Of a DNA stretch of 64,000 nucleotides, positions 1 to 14,365 are shown piece by piece (position 1 is the stretch's first letter; each line of letters starts with the position of its first letter). The notes beneath the pieces were generated by a model that did not search any database, was not told the origin of the DNA, and worked only from the letters and a program-made list of their open reading frames with translations. The stretch comes from Ampullaceana balthica (taxonomy: Eukaryota > Mollusca > Gastropoda > Lymnaeidae): contig CALYLW010000432.1 in NCBI GenBank assembly GCA_944989445.1, forward strand, positions 264,001-328,000, given 5' to 3'. The position numbers were made by a program, and so were the translations under genes.

Positions 1-3000
1 TTAATTATTATATTTTTATAATTATATTTTTATTAATATTTATATATTAATTTTATTTTATATTATATATTATTTATTTTAATATTATATTTTTATTATA
101 TTATTAATATTATTTTATTATTATATTATTTAATATTATTTTAATATTATAATATTATTTTTATTATATTATATTATATTTAATATATTATTTTATATTT
201 ATTATATTAATTTATTTTATATTATATTATATTAATATATTATTTTTAATATTTATTTAATTATATATTTATTTTAATATTATTATTTTTATATTAATTA
301 TTTATATTATTATATTTATAATATTATTTTAATTATTTTATATATATTATAATATTATTTTTAATTTATTATATTATAAATTTATTTTAATATTATTATT
401 TATTAATATATTTTATATATTATATTATTTATTAAATATTATATTTAATATTTATATTATTTAAATATATTTTTATTTATATTTAATATTATTATTATAT
501 ATTTATATTATATTATAATATTTTTAATTATTTATTTTTTATATATTATTTTATAATTATTTATATTATATAATATATTTTATATATATTTATATTAAAT
601 TTTATTTATATATTATTTTATTAATTATTATTTTATTTATATTATATATTTTATTATTATTTTATATTTATTAATATTATTTTTATATTATATTATTTAA
701 TATTATATTAATATTTATTATTTATATATTTATTTAATATTATATTTATTAATATTATTTTAATATTATATTATTTATATATTATTTTATATTATATTAT
801 ATTATATTTATTTTATATTATATTATATTATATATTATTTTAATTATTATTTTATTTATTTATATTTATTATTTTATTATATTATATTATTTTATATTTA
901 TTATAATTTATTTTTTATATTATTTATTTATTATATATTTATATTTTATTATTTATTTTTTATATTTATATATTATATTATATTTATTATTTATATAATT
1001 TATATTTATATTTTATTTATTTATAATATATTATATTTATTTTAATTTTATTATATTTATTATTATAATATTTTATTATTTATTTTATATTATATTTTTA
1101 TTTATATTATTTTAATATATTAATATTATTTATATTTTTTATATTTATTTTAATATTATTTAATTTTATATTATTTTTAATATTATTTTATATTATATTA
1201 TATATTAATTTATTAATTATTTTTTATATTTATTATTTTAATATTTTATTATTTATAATTAATTTTATTTATATTATATTATTTAATTATTATTTTTATA
1301 TTTATATTATATTTATTTATATATTATTTATATTTATTTTATATTATTTTTTATTTTATTTATATATTTTTATTAAATTATTATTTATATTATATTATTT
1401 TAATTTATTTATATTATTTTATTTAATTATTTTTTATTTATATTATTTTATTATTTTATTTATTTTTATAATATTATTTTATATTTATTTTTATATATTA
1501 TTTATATTTATTTATATTAATTTATTTTAATTATTATTTTTATTAATATATTATTATTTTTTTATTTATATTATTTTAATTTATTTATATTTAATATTAT
1601 TTTATTTTTATTTTATTAAATTATATTTTTATATTATTTATTTATTATTTATATTTTTATATATTTTATTTATATATTATTTTTATTTATATTATTTTAA
1701 TATTTATTTTAATATTTATTTATATTTATATTTTATTTTTATATTATTTTTTTTATATTTTTTATTTATTTATTATATTTATATTTTATTATATTTATTT
1801 TATTAATATTATTTATTAATTATTTATTTATTTAATTATTATTTATTATTATTTAATTTATTTATTATTATAATATTTATATTTTATTTATTAATATTTT
1901 TTATTATTATATTTAATTTATATTTTTATTTATTATTTATATTTAATATTTATTTAATTTTTAATATTATTTATAATATTTATTATTTAATTTAATTATT
2001 TTATTATTTTAATATTATATTTTATTAATATATTATTTTTATTTATATTAAATATTTTTTTATATTATTTTATATTTATATATTTTAATTATTTTATTTT
2101 TAATTATTATATTTTTATATTTATTTTTATTATAATATTATTTATTTTTATTATATTAATATTATTTTTAATTATTATATTATTATTTATTATATTTAAT
2201 TTATTATATTATTTATAATATTATTTTATTTATTTATTATATATATTAATTTTATTTATATTTTTAATATATTTATTTTATTTATATTATATTTATATTT
2301 TTATTATTATTTTTATTTATTTTATATATTATTATTTTATATTTTATTATTTTTATAATTTATTTTAATATTTATATTTATTTATAATTATTTTTATATT
2401 TTTATATTAATATTATTTTTATTATTAATTATATTTATATTTTTTATATTTTTATATTATTATATTTATAATTTTTATTTAATTATTTTTATATTTATAA
2501 TAATTATATTTATTTATATTATATTTTTTATTATTTTATATTATTAAATATTATTTTTTATTATTTATATTATTTATTTTTATTATTTTATTTAATTATT
2601 ATTTTAATATTATTTATTAATTTTATATTATTTTTATATTAATTTATATTATAATTTTTATTTTATTATTTATTTTATATTAAATATTATTTTATTTATT
2701 ATTATTTTATATTATATATTTTATTTATTATTTATTTAATTATATTTTATATTTTTATTATTTAATATTTTATTTATTATTTTATATTATATATTTTTTA
2801 TTTTATATTTTTATTTTATATTTAATTTTATATATTTATTTATTTTTTATATTTTATATTTATTAATATTTATTTTTATATTTTTATTATAATTATTTTT
2901 ATTTATATTATTTTTTATTATTTTATAATTTTTATTTATTTTTAATATATTATTATTTTATATTTATTTTATATTTTTTTATTATTTATTTATTTTTATA

Positions 3001-6000
3001 TAATTTATTATATTTTATTTTAATATTATTTTAATTTATTTTATTATTATTTATATTATTATATTTTATTTATTATTATATATTATTTTTATATATTATT
3101 TAATATTATTATTTATATTTAATATTATTTTAATATTTATTTATATTATTAAATTTTATTTTATATATTATTTTTATATTTTAATTTTTTATATTATTTT
3201 ATTAATTATTTTATAATTTATTTTATATTATATTATTTTAATATTATATTTTTTATATTATTTATATTTTTTATTATTAATTATTTTTTTTTAATATTTA
3301 TTTATTATTTATTTATTTATATATTTTTTATTATTTTATTAATTATTTTATTATTTAATTTATTTTTATTATTTTTATATTTTTATTAATATTTATTATA
3401 TTTAATTTATTTTTTATTATTTATTTTATTTATATTTTATTTTTATTTATTATATTTAATATATTTTATTATTTTTATTATTTTATAATTTATTTTATTT
3501 ATATTATTTTATTTATTTTTTATATTATATATATTTATATTTTTAATATTATATTTTTATTATATTTTATTTTATATTTTATTAATTATTATATTTATTA
3601 TTTTATTATTAATTTTATTTTTATTTATAATTTTATTATTTATTATTTTATATAATTTTTTATATTATTTAATTTTATATTTATATTTATTTATTAATAT
3701 TTATATTTTTATTATTTTTATATTATATTTTTATTTTTTTAATTTTTATATTATTTTATATATTATTTATTATTTTTTATTTATTTTTTATTATTATATT
3801 TTTAATTTTATTTTTTATATTATTATTTATTAATTTTATTATTTTTATTATATTATTTAAATATTTTTTATTTATTTATTATTAATTTATTTTAATTTTA
3901 TTTTTTTATATATTTATTATTATATTTTATTTTATTATTTTATTATTATATTATAATTTATTTATTTTATTTTATATTTTATTTATTTATTATAATTTTT
4001 ATATTATTATTATTTATTTTAATATTATTTTTATTAATATTATTATTAAATTTATATTATTTTAATATTATTTATTTATATTTTATTATTTATAATATAT
4101 TTTTATTTATTTATTAATATTTTTTTATTATTTATATTATATTATTTTTTTATAATTTATTTTATATTATTATTATTTTTATTTATATTTATTTTAATTT
4201 ATATATTTTTATTTAATTATTTTATATTATTTTTTATATTTTATTTAATATTTTATATTTATATATTTTTATATATTATTTTTATTTATATTATTTATTA
4301 TTATTTTATTTTTATTTTTATAATTATTATTATTTTATTTTATATTATATTTATTATTAATATTTATTTTATATTTATTTTATAATTATTATTTAATTAT
4401 TATTTTTATTTAATTTTATTTTATTATTATATTATTTTATTTATATTTTTATTATTATTTATTAATATTATTTTATTAATATTTATAATTATTTTTTATA
4501 TATTTATTATATATTTATTTTTTATATTATATATATTTTTATTATTTTTATTTTATTATTTTATTATATTATTTTTATATTTATTTATTAATTATTTATA
4601 TTATTATTTTTTTATTTTATTATTTTATTTATTTTATATTATTTATTATATTTTTATAAATTATATTATTTATATTATTTTATTTTATTATTTTTATTTT
4701 ATATTATTTATTTTTTTATATTATTTTTTTAATTATATATTTTTATTTATTTATTTTTAATATATTTTATTTTATATTATTTTTATAATTTTTTATTATA
4801 TTATTATTTATTTTTATTTATTATTTTTTTATTATTTTTATTTTATTATATTATTTTATTATATTATTTTATTTTTATTTTATTATTAATTTATTTTATT
4901 TTTATTTTAATATTATTTTTAATTATTTATTTTTTTATTATATTTTTTTAATTTATTTTTATTATATTATTTATTTTATATTTATTATTTATATATTATT
5001 TTATTATTTTTTTTTAATTTTTTTTATTATTTTTTATATTATATATTTTTTTTTATATTATTTTATAATATTTTTTTATATTTATTTTTTATATATTTTT
5101 TATTTTATTTTTTATTATTTTTTTTAATTTATATTATTTTTTTATTTTTTATATTTTATTATTTAATTTAATTTTATTATTTTATTTTATTATTTTTATT
5201 TTTATATTTTTTATTATATTATATTATTATTTTATTTTTAATATTATTTTTATTTATTTTTTTATTTATATTTTATTTTTTATTTTATTTTTTATTTTAT
5301 TTTTAATATTTTTATATTATTTATTTTTTATTATATTTTATTTTTTTTATTATTTTTAATTTATTTTTTATATTTATTTTATTTTATTTATATTTTTTAA
5401 TATTATTTTTATTTATTTTTATTTTTTTTAATTTATTTTAATATTTATATTTTTATTTAATTATTTATTTTATTTTTTATTTATATTATTTATTTTTAAT
5501 ATTTTTATTATTTATTTTATTTTATATTTTTATTATTTATTTTTTTTAATTATTTTTATATTTATATTTTTTTTATTTATTATTTTATTATAATTTATTT
5601 AATTATTATTTATATTAATTTATTTTTATTTTATTTTTTTATTAATATTATTTTATTTTTTTTTATTATTTATTATTATTTTTAATTATTATTTTATTAA
5701 TATTATTTTATTTTTATTATTTATTATTTATTTTTATTTATATTTATTTATTATATTTTTTTTATTTATTATTTTAATATTATTTTTATTTATTATAATT
5801 TTTAATTTTTTTATATTATTATTTATTTATATTTTATTTTATATTTTATTTATTTTAATTTTTTTTTAATTATTATTTTTATTTATATATTTTTTAATTT
5901 ATTATTTATTATTAAATATTATTTTATTATTATTATTTTTATTAATATTTATTTTTTTATTATTTATTTATTTTTATTTTTAATATTATATTTTATTTAA

Positions 6001-6354
6001 TATTTTTTTATTTTTATATTTATTATTATTATTTTAATATTATATTTTTTATATATTTTTTTAGTATTTATTTTTTAATTATTATTTTAATATTTATTAT
6101 ATTAATTATTATTTTAATATTTTATTATTATTAAATATTATTTTATGTATTTATTTTATTAATTATTATTTTTATTATTATATTATTTAAATTATTTTAT
6201 TTTTATTATATTATATTTATTATTATTTTTATTATTATATTTTATTAATATTATTTTTTATTATATTATATTAATTATTTTATTTTTATATTATTTTATT
6301 TTTTTATTATTTTAATTTTTATTATATTTATTTTTATTTATTTTTATTTTATTA
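1..6354. repeat. 6.3-kb A/T-only low-complexity tract
   Basis: I see no G or C before position 6064, and the next G is at 6147; both sit in AGTATT or TGTATT contexts like those of the adjoining 29-bp array. The plus strand is T-biased, and T runs lengthen toward 5 kb. No clear period is visible by eye. It may be a degenerate extension of the neighbouring array or a poorly resolved consensus of a long satellite. No gene can be read here. Confidence 0.9.
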
Positions 6355-7230
6355 TTTTAAGTATTATATATATTAAATATTATTTTAAGTATTATATTAT
6401 ATTAAATATTATTTTAAGTATTATATTATATTAAATATTATTTTAAGTATTATATTATATTAAATATTATTTTAAGTATTATATTATAATATTATTTTAA
6501 GTATTATATTATATTAAATATTATTTTATAGTATTATATTATATTATTTTAATATTTATTATTATATTTTAAGTATTATATTATATTAAATATTATTTTA
6601 AGTATTATATTATATTAAATATTATTTTAAGTATTATATTATATTAAATATTATTTTAAGTATTATATTATATTAAATATTATTTTAAGTATTATATTAT
6701 ATTAAATATTATTTTAAGTATTATATTATATTAAATATTATTTTAAGTATTATATTATATTAAATATTATTTTAAGTATTATATTATATTAAATATTATT
6801 TTAAGTATTATATTATATTAAATATTATTTTAAGTATTATATTATATTAAATATTATTTTAAGTATTATATTATATTAAATATTATTTTAAGTATTATAT
6901 TATATTAAATATTATTTTAAGTATTATATTATATTAAATATTATTTTAAGTATTATATTATATTAAATATTATTTTAAGTATTATATTATATTAAATATT
7001 ATTTTAAGTATTATATTATATTAAATATTATTTTAAGTATTATATTATATTAAATATTATTTTAAGTATTATATTATATTAAATATTATTTTAAGTATTA
7101 TATTATATTAAATATTATTTTAAGTATTATATTATATTAAATATTATTTTAAGTATTATATTATATTAAATATTATTTTAAGTATTATATTATATTAAAT
7201 ATTATTTTAAGTATTATATTATATTAAATA
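6355..7230. repeat. 29-bp A/T-rich tandem array, about 30 copies
   Basis: The unit is 29 bp; the marker AAGTATT recurs every 29 bases, for example at 6629, 6658 and 6687. Copies are nearly identical except for slightly disturbed ones around 6480-6570. The array runs without a gap into the MITE fragment that follows. Its unit resembles the A/T interior of a related MITE copy at 17660-17690. Confidence 0.95.
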
Positions 7231-7333
7231 TTTTAATTAGGTGTTCATTAAGAAAAACATTCGAATGTGTGACGTACTTTAGGGGGGGGGGTCAAACATG
7301 GTCAAATTAGCGTGAGATACTTTATGGACGGCC
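7231..7333 (+). mobile_element. Right half of a G-tract MITE (copy A)
   Basis: This stretch contains GTGTGACGTACTTTAGGGG, a long G run, and ends in ACTTTATGGACGGCC. The same order is found at 17691-17823 and in the right half of the full-length copy at 19132-19420, whose inverted ends are clear. The left half is absent here and is replaced by the 29-bp array. Superfamily is not assigned. Confidence 0.75.
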
Positions 7334-7688
7334 ACTCTATAGTTCACACAATCATCAGCGCATAGCCCAACTTGTTTTTTTAAAAATGAGATTCTGTTGG
7401 GTAAACCATTAATGTAAATTAGAAAGTGTAGGGGGTCTTAAAAAATCATTGTGGAAATCATGAGTTTACCATTATTTGTGCTGAATTAGATCCATTAATT
7501 ATTGCACTTAGTTCTTGGCCTTGAATCTACTGATGTAATGAACTTGTAGTAGTCGTACGCTAGTCGTAGCTGTACTGAAATAGTGTAATCGAATAACAGC
7601 AGTTTACTTTAAGTTAACACTCTTATTATCTGTAAACCCATAAAAGTCAACGAGCGTAGTGAATTCAGGACACTTTCAAATAAGATGT
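7334..7688. other. No recognisable feature
   Basis: Ordinary mixed-composition DNA with stops in all frames. I see no gene, RNA or transposon end here. Confidence 0.6.
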
Positions 7689-7757
7689 AGGGGCTAAGAT
7701 GGCTAAGATGGCTAAGATGGCTGATGGCTAAGATGGCTAAGACGGCTAAGATGGTTA
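7689..7757. repeat. 10-bp minisatellite (GCTAAGATGG)
   Basis: GCTAAGATGG and close variants repeat about seven times. One copy is shortened and one carries GACGG in place of GATGG. Confidence 0.9.
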
Positions 7758-7989
7758 AGTCCTCCCGACCATTTCTTGGATCATCAAAATTTTGTTCTCG
7801 CTTCAAAATGACGCAGCACTTTGTGTCTCTACGCTAAACTGCTTCCACCAGAGATGAGTCGAAAATCGAGTTTAAAAGAAATTTGTGGCAACCCCCGCGA
7901 TTGACGGGTTGAACGAATTTTTCACAAATTGGATTAGACCGTCCAAAGTTGTAACTTTTGTGTCAAGATGAAATTGTATCTTATACCAA

Positions 7990-8240
<251 letters not shown>

Positions 8241-8392
8241 TCATTGTCTTAAATTTGTATTTCGTTTTTTTTAAAGTGCAATTTATGCTCTCTAAAATAA
8301 GTATGTAAACACTAAAATAAATTAAAAACGTGTTTTCTATCGATGTCAAAGCTCTGAGAGTGAGAGAACGCCCATTCATATTTCTATGATCA

Positions 8393-8663
8393 TCCATAAG
8401 GTCAGCTCTGTGAGAGTTCACAAGGTCAGCCCTGTAAGAATCCACAAGGTCAGCTCTGTGAGAATCCACAAGGTCAGCTCTGTAAGAATCCACAAGGTCA
8501 GCTCTGTGAGAATCCACAAGGTCAGCTCTGTGAGAATCCACAAGGTCAGCTCTGTGAGAATCCACAAGGTCAGCTCTGTGAGAATCCACAAGGTCAGCTC
8601 TGTGATAATCTACAAGGTCAGCTCTGGTAGAATCCACAAGGTCAGCTCTGTGAGAATCCACAC
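8393..8663. repeat. 24-bp minisatellite, about 11 copies
   Basis: The core AAGGTCAGCTCTGTGAGAAT recurs every 24 bases. Because 24 is divisible by three, both strands show open frames with an 8-residue period; no gene is inferred. Confidence 0.95.
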
Positions 8664-9035
8664 CAGCTCCATCAGCCGCACGTACAGTGTTGCACCAACC
8701 ATACAAGCAAACAAACTTTTCATGCTCTGACTTCGTCCCCGGAAACGTTGATTCAACAAAGTGAAAACAATTTCATCCCGTCTTCCGATTGGCTAAGAAG
8801 ACTATCCCAACGCTGAATGATTACTATCACCGTCATATTATTATATTTCAGTTGATTTCCATCTACAATGCGTTTGCACAGTAATAGAGCAATGACGTCA
8901 TATTTTGTATTTATTTGCAGCACACGGTTCATTACTCGCGCTACTCGTTCCGTGCATGTTTATTTATAGCACACGGCACTGAGGCAATGAATCAGGGATG
9001 TATTCCAAAAAGTACTTTGTGAGCTTTCTGGAAAC
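8664..9035. other. No recognisable feature
   Basis: Unique-looking sequence. Two similar stretches, each containing AGCACACGG after a TTTATTT motif, lie at about 8910-8930 and 8960-8980. No gene is seen. Confidence 0.5.
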
Positions 9036-9180
9036 TGTCTTATCTTATCTTATCTGTTACAGACGCTCCTATATAGAAGATTATTGCGTCCTACGCTTAT
9101 CTATAGTCTATGTCTAGTATTGCATTTTTAATAGAGTTTAAAATGTTAGAAGAGTGTTGGTTTTCCTGGTTTCCCCAGGC
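9036..9180 (-). mobile_element. 3' end fragment of a CR1/Jockey-like LINE
   Basis: Read on the minus strand, this matches the 3' end of the LINE at 33205-34590: the ORF terminus, then ATAAGCGTAGGACGCAATAA, then a GATAA-repeat tail. On the plus strand the tail appears as the CTTATCTTATC run near 9040. The copy is strongly 5'-truncated and diverged. Confidence 0.8.
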
Positions 9181-9980
9181 AACCAATGTGGTCACTCACC
9201 ATCACGAAAAGGCCCCCCCCCCGTCTTGTTCTGAAACCCGTGATTCATTCCCGGTGTGCCACGACTTTTTGACCACCAATCTCTTACACTGCGGAGGTCT
9301 CCTTACACGACTAGTGAGCACCTTTTGTAATGCCGGGAACCACCCCTTTCATTATCTGTTTTTATGAGATTCTGACAGAATCGATCCCGAGACAAGGGCA
9401 ATTACCCTGATAGCGGGTCAGGGATGAATAGAATAGAAGATGACCCGAGTAGCAGGGGCAGGGAAGAGCTAGCGGGGACTGGTCTGGTGCTCTTAGCGCG
9501 TGCGTCCAAAAAAATCAGAAGGATGCCATTAAGTCATTGAGAGGGGCCAGCCTACTCTTACAGTGATTCTTAAGTCATAGGGAAACACGTTACCGATTTT
9601 CACCCCCGCCTCTATAACACGATACGCAAAGCTGTACGTGTGACTTTCATGAAAGTAAGAAAAATAAAACCAAAAAATTGTTTTTACAACTCCTACATGT
9701 GATGGGTGGCTGAAATAGAACGTCTCTAATAAAATAATTTTAATTAAATAAACTTGCATACATTTTAGTGATGGTGCCTTAAAGATAAAAAAAATAATAA
9801 TAAAATTTGCGAGTCTTGAATAATCATCCAATATAAACTGCACAATTAAAAAATCTGGCCATGGCCTAAACTGCCAGATTTGTTTACCCGTTCAAACATC
9901 TGGCTTGATCTGTTTTTATGTCTTTACCCGAGAATTCTCTTTTACGTTACACACTTGTGTTGTTTTCTTCATGGAGGCTG
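9181..9980. other. No recognisable feature
   Basis: Mixed sequence with a short C run near 9215. Scattered short frames (85 to 104 residues) show no recognisable motifs. No gene is called. Confidence 0.5.
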
Positions 9981-10541
9981 AAGAACATATTCCAATTGTT
10001 TATACCCTAACGCTCTACTCTAGTCACATGACTACCGCCATAAGAACATATTCCAATTGTTTATACCCTAACGCCCTACTCTACTCACACGACTACCGCC
10101 ATAAGAACATATTCCAATAGTTTATACCCTAACGCCCTACTCTAGTCACACGACTACCGCCATAAGAACATATTCCAATAGTTTTTACCCTAACGCCCTA
10201 CTCTATGTCACACGACTACCGCTGTAAGAACATATTCCAATAGTTTTTACCCTAACGCCCTACTCTAGTCTCACGACTACCACCGTAAGAACATATTCCA
10301 ATAGTTTATACCCTAACGCCCTACTCTAGTCTCACGACTACCGCCGTAAGAACATATTCCAATAGTTTATACCCTAACGCCCTACTCTAGTCTCACGACT
10401 ACCGCTGTAAGAACATATTCCAATTGTTTATACCCTAACGCCCTACTCTATGTCACACGACTACCGCCGTAAGAACATATTCCAATTGTTCATACCCTAA
10501 CGCCCTACTTTATGTCACACGACCACCGCCGTAAGAACATA
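9981..10541. repeat. 61-bp minisatellite, about 9 copies
   Basis: AAGAACATATTCCAAT recurs every 61 bases (9981, 10042, 10103, 10164 and on). Each unit carries ATACCCTAACGCCCTACTC. Variation is mainly in the GTCACACG/GTCTCACG segment. It is not a telomere repeat, although CCCTAA occurs once per unit. Confidence 0.95.
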
Positions 10542-10691
10542 AATCATATGGTTACAAAGATTTTTCGTTAATCGGCGATAAATTAAAAACAAATTTAAAA
10601 ATGCCCATAATATAAATATCAACATAGATTAAATACAGACGAAATTGTTGTAAACTGTAATTATCTTTACCCTCAATTTCTCCGAAACTCC

Positions 10692-11098
10692 TCAGTTGTT
10701 AGTCCAACAATGACCTCAGCTGTTAGTCCAGCAATGACCCTAGCTGTTAGTACAGTAATGGCCTCAGCTGTTAGTCCAGCAATGACCTTAGCTATTAGTC
10801 CAGCAATGACCTCAGCTGTTAGTACAGCATGATCTCAGCTGTTAGTACAGCATGGCCTCAGCTGTTAGTACAGCAATGACATCAGCTGTTAGTACAGCAA
10901 TGACCTCAGCTGTTAGTACAGCAATGACCTCAGCTGTAAATACAGCAATGACCTCAGCTGTTAGTTAAACAATGACCTCAGCTGTTATTACAGCATGACC
11001 TCAGCTGTTAGTACAGCAATGACCTCAGCTGTTAGTACAGCAATGACCTCAGCTGTTAGTACAGCAATGACCTAAGCTGTTAGTACATCAATGACCTG
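10692..11098. repeat. 24-bp minisatellite, about 17 copies
   Basis: The unit centres on CAGCTGTTAGTACAGCAATG. Several copies have one-base deletions or TCC in place of TAC. It is unrelated in sequence to the 24-bp array at 8.4 kb. Confidence 0.95.
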
Positions 11099-11359
11099 AC
11101 AGCTCATTAGACCTACAATGTTCGCACAGGATTAACATTGGAGCTGGTGACATTTACGGTGACATTTTCGAGTGACATCGGCAGATAAAGCATTTAAGCA
11201 CGTGACCATGGTTTGCAGGCCACATAATGAAGCACTTCTCATCAATGTCAGTGTTCCAATAGCTGGCGTGGGCCAGTCGGTAAACGTGGACTTATTATCA
11301 CTAGCAACAGGCTTTCTTTTGGCACGTTTCTCAAACACATTTTTTCTGATTAGGTAAAT

Positions 11360-11520
11360 GGTTAGATAGACAAACAGATTAGATAGGTCGATAGAGTGAT
11401 CGATAGATATATATATGGGTAAGTAGGTAGATATATATATATAGATAGATAGGTAGGTAGATAGATAGAACATAGATAGAACATAAATAGATAGATATAG
11501 ATACATAAATATATAACGAT
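11360..11520. repeat. Degenerate GATA/TAGA microsatellite
   Basis: A run of TAGATAGA, GTAGGTAG and (TA)n motifs. Minus-strand frames over it give Tyr/Ile/Ser-rich low-complexity peptides and are not genes. Confidence 0.9.
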
Positions 11521-11711
11521 TGATTGGCATAACAGATTTTAAAGCTATGAAATAGGATTATTGAAAAAAAAACAGAAATTTTATTACTTTTTTTTTCAAA
11601 CATCGTTCCAAGGGTCTTTAAAGAATAAATAAAATGCAATATTAAAAGAAAAAATTAATAATCATGTTGACCAAGAAATAAACACTACACATTGCATTTA
11701 TTTTGTACTTA

Positions 11712-11858
11712 AGGCATACATATATTGTTTGTAAATAGGGCATATACAGGTTGTTTGTTCAAAGGGCATACACAGGTTGTCTGTACATATGTCATTCACA
11801 GGTTGTTTGTACATATGGCATATACAGGTTGTCTGTGCATAGGGTATACAAAGGTTGT
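11712..11858. repeat. 26-bp minisatellite, 5-6 diverged copies
   Basis: ACAGGTTGTYTGTACATA recurs every 26 bases with frequent substitutions. Confidence 0.85.
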
Positions 11859-12631
11859 TACAGTCCAAAAACTGTAGGCTACTGAACTACGTGTTAAAGA
11901 AATCAGACCATAATATGGAAACTGCAAGGACGTCTTTAGCAATAACCCAGCGCAATTTCTACATGGCACTTTATCACAACAAGATAATCATGAGCTACAT
12001 GCAACGACATCACATTACGAGGGTAACTATTACATTTCAAGCCAATTTATTACAATAAAAATCAAACTATAACATCACACACCATTCTATTACATTACAA
12101 GTCACGCTGTCATATTTTAGCCCAAAAAGCCTTTCAAACGTGTTGAAAATCACATTACCTCTATGTTGATTCTACTTCTAATACTTCCTCCTTCACATCT
12201 CATTTGACCAAAGAAAAGAAAGAAAGATATTAAAAAAATTCGACTAGACATCGATTTTTGTATTGCAAAACGTTAACAAAACTAATGATAACTGCTTTTT
12301 AGCCATTATTGAACCCGCAGGGGGAGCAACACAAACAGAGTTTTAAGGGGGGAAAACACATTACCATCACCGATTATTTGCCCTGCAAAAACCCACCACA
12401 GCGGTTCCAAGAAGAGGTTTCCATGTAAGTTTAAATTGTAAAGGATATGACTGATGTTATAATTGCAATCCTTGTAGGTTGTAAGTAGACACCCTTGGCT
12501 AACTTCTGTATTGGTTTAGTAGATGTTTCTTGCGGAGAATACAAAGTTTTTGGTGTCACAGTTTATAGGCATTAACTTCTTTACATTTTATAAACATATG
12601 AAAACATTATTTCCCTTCTGTGATAAATCAA
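11859..12631. other. No recognisable feature
   Basis: AT-rich unique sequence. A 67-codon frame at 11855-12058 has no recognisable motif or homology that I can name. Confidence 0.5.
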
Positions 12632-13272
12632 ACAGTAATTTGAATCACATCTTTATCCATGCGATGTGCAGACAATAACATACACTCAATTGTAATTTGA
12701 ATCACATCTTTATCCATGCGATGTGCAGACAATAACATACACCCAATTGTGATTTGAATCACATCTTTATCCATGCGATGTGCAGACAATAACATACACC
12801 CAATTGTAATTTGAATCACGCCTTTATCCATGCGATGTGCACACAATAACATACACTCAATTGTAATTTGAATCACGTCTTTATCCATGCGATGTGCAGA
12901 CAATAACATACACCCAATTGTAATTTGAATCACGCCTTTATCAATGCGATGTGCACACAATAACATACACTCAATTGTAATTTGAATCACGTCTTTATCC
13001 ATGCGATGTGCACACAATAAGATACACTCAATTGTAATTTGAATCACATCTTTATCCATGCGATGTGCAGACAATAACATACACTCAATTGTAATTTGAA
13101 TCACATCTTTATCCATGCGATGTGCAGACAATAACATACACTCAATTGTAATTTGAATCACATCTTTATCCATGCGATGTGCAGACAATAACATACACTC
13201 AATTGTAATTTGAATCACATCTTTATCCTTGCGATGTGCAGACAATAACATAATAATATACTCAATCGTAAT
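12632..13272. repeat. 57-bp minisatellite, about 11 copies
   Basis: CATCTTTATCCATGCGATGT recurs every 57 bases. Copies differ at CACATC versus CACGTC or CACGCC and at GCAGAC versus GCACAC. Since 57 is 19 codons, the minus strand is open for 207 residues with a 19-residue period containing SAHRMDKDVIQITIECMLL. I treat this frame as a by-product of the repeat. Confidence 0.95.
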
Positions 13273-14235
13273 TCACTAATGATGGATATAACCAATAAAT
13301 CTTTTATTTCATAAAGTAAATAAATGTTGGAATCACATATTAATTATACGCGGTACGTTTCTAATGACATTTGCCGTTTTCCTTTCCTAAAAAATATGAA
13401 GTTTTCAGTTGGTCATCTATTTTATTTTAGGTTTAACCAACGATTTTTAAAACCTACTAAACGGATAAATCTGATTTTTTTCCTACCTCTTTTTTAAGTC
13501 GAAGTTTTCTGTAGTCAACGGGTTTCTCAATCTCTTCGTTTTGACAAGTTTAGATGGGAGTCAGGTTCAAAGAGGCAGACGATGACTTTACGTCTGCCGA
13601 GATACTCATTGGGACTGAAGTATTGGCCAGCGGGGCTCAAGTCAGGGGAGGGGTTGGTGGGGGACAGATAAGAATCTAGAAATATCTAATTTAAGAATTT
13701 AATAAGTGTAATGTTCAAAATACAAAAATTCAAATAAATCAAGTATATCCTGAGCTCAATAAAGTTTCAGATATAGGCGTGCTTAGCGTCTTTTGTTTCC
13801 CCACAAATTCTATTTTTATAAATAAACTTTATGACCTCTTCACAGTTGATTAGTGAGAAAATATTCTTCCTACCGCCAAAATTTCAGTCATTCTTTCCTT
13901 AACTGGACGGGATATTTCTCAAGCTAAATAAGGATTTACTTCTTTAACATTTTTTTTATATCTAGCATAATTCTCTTTATTTAGTCAGTCTACATTTATA
14001 AATATTTTTACCTGAATCCCTAAATAATTCTAGGGATCTTCTTGACCTTTTATTATTCTGCTGACGTTATTTTAACATTGCACCCCGGCGGCGCCCCACC
14101 CCACCCCACGAAACGAAATAAATAAAAATATAATAAACCAATTTACTTTACTGTTGCTCTAGAACGTCTACGAAACTTCACTTCACTTACAACATATTTT
14201 TTAAAATTAGAATATACCTAAACTTATATTTTACA
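13273..14235. other. No recognisable feature
   Basis: AT-rich, with a short C-rich patch near 14080-14108. No gene, RNA or transposon termini recognised. Confidence 0.5.
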
Positions 14236-14239
14236 TTTG

Positions 14240-14365
14240 ATCTACATCTTATCTTAACTGTTACAGAAGGTTATTGCGTCCTACGCTTATCTATGGTTTA
14301 TGCCTAGTCTTGTATTTTTATTTGACTTTTAAATATTGATGGAGTGGGGCTTTTCCTGGTTTAAT
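14240..14365 (-). mobile_element. 3' end fragment of a CR1/Jockey-like LINE
   Basis: Plus-strand ATCTTATCTTA, then TTATTGCGTCCTACGCTTAT and a decayed ORF terminus, is the reverse complement of the LINE 3' end seen at 16368-16442. It has lost about 20 bases of the 3' UTR and is diverged. Its arrangement parallels the fragment at 9036-9180. Confidence 0.75.

Noticed and set aside
9981..10541. Interstitial telomere repeats (CCCTAA motif)
   Set aside because: CCCTAA occurs only once per 61-bp unit and is not tandem by itself.
12628..13251. 207-codon minus-strand frame with a 19-residue repeat
   Set aside because: Explained by the 57-bp minisatellite. Substitutions do not clearly favour synonymous sites by eye.
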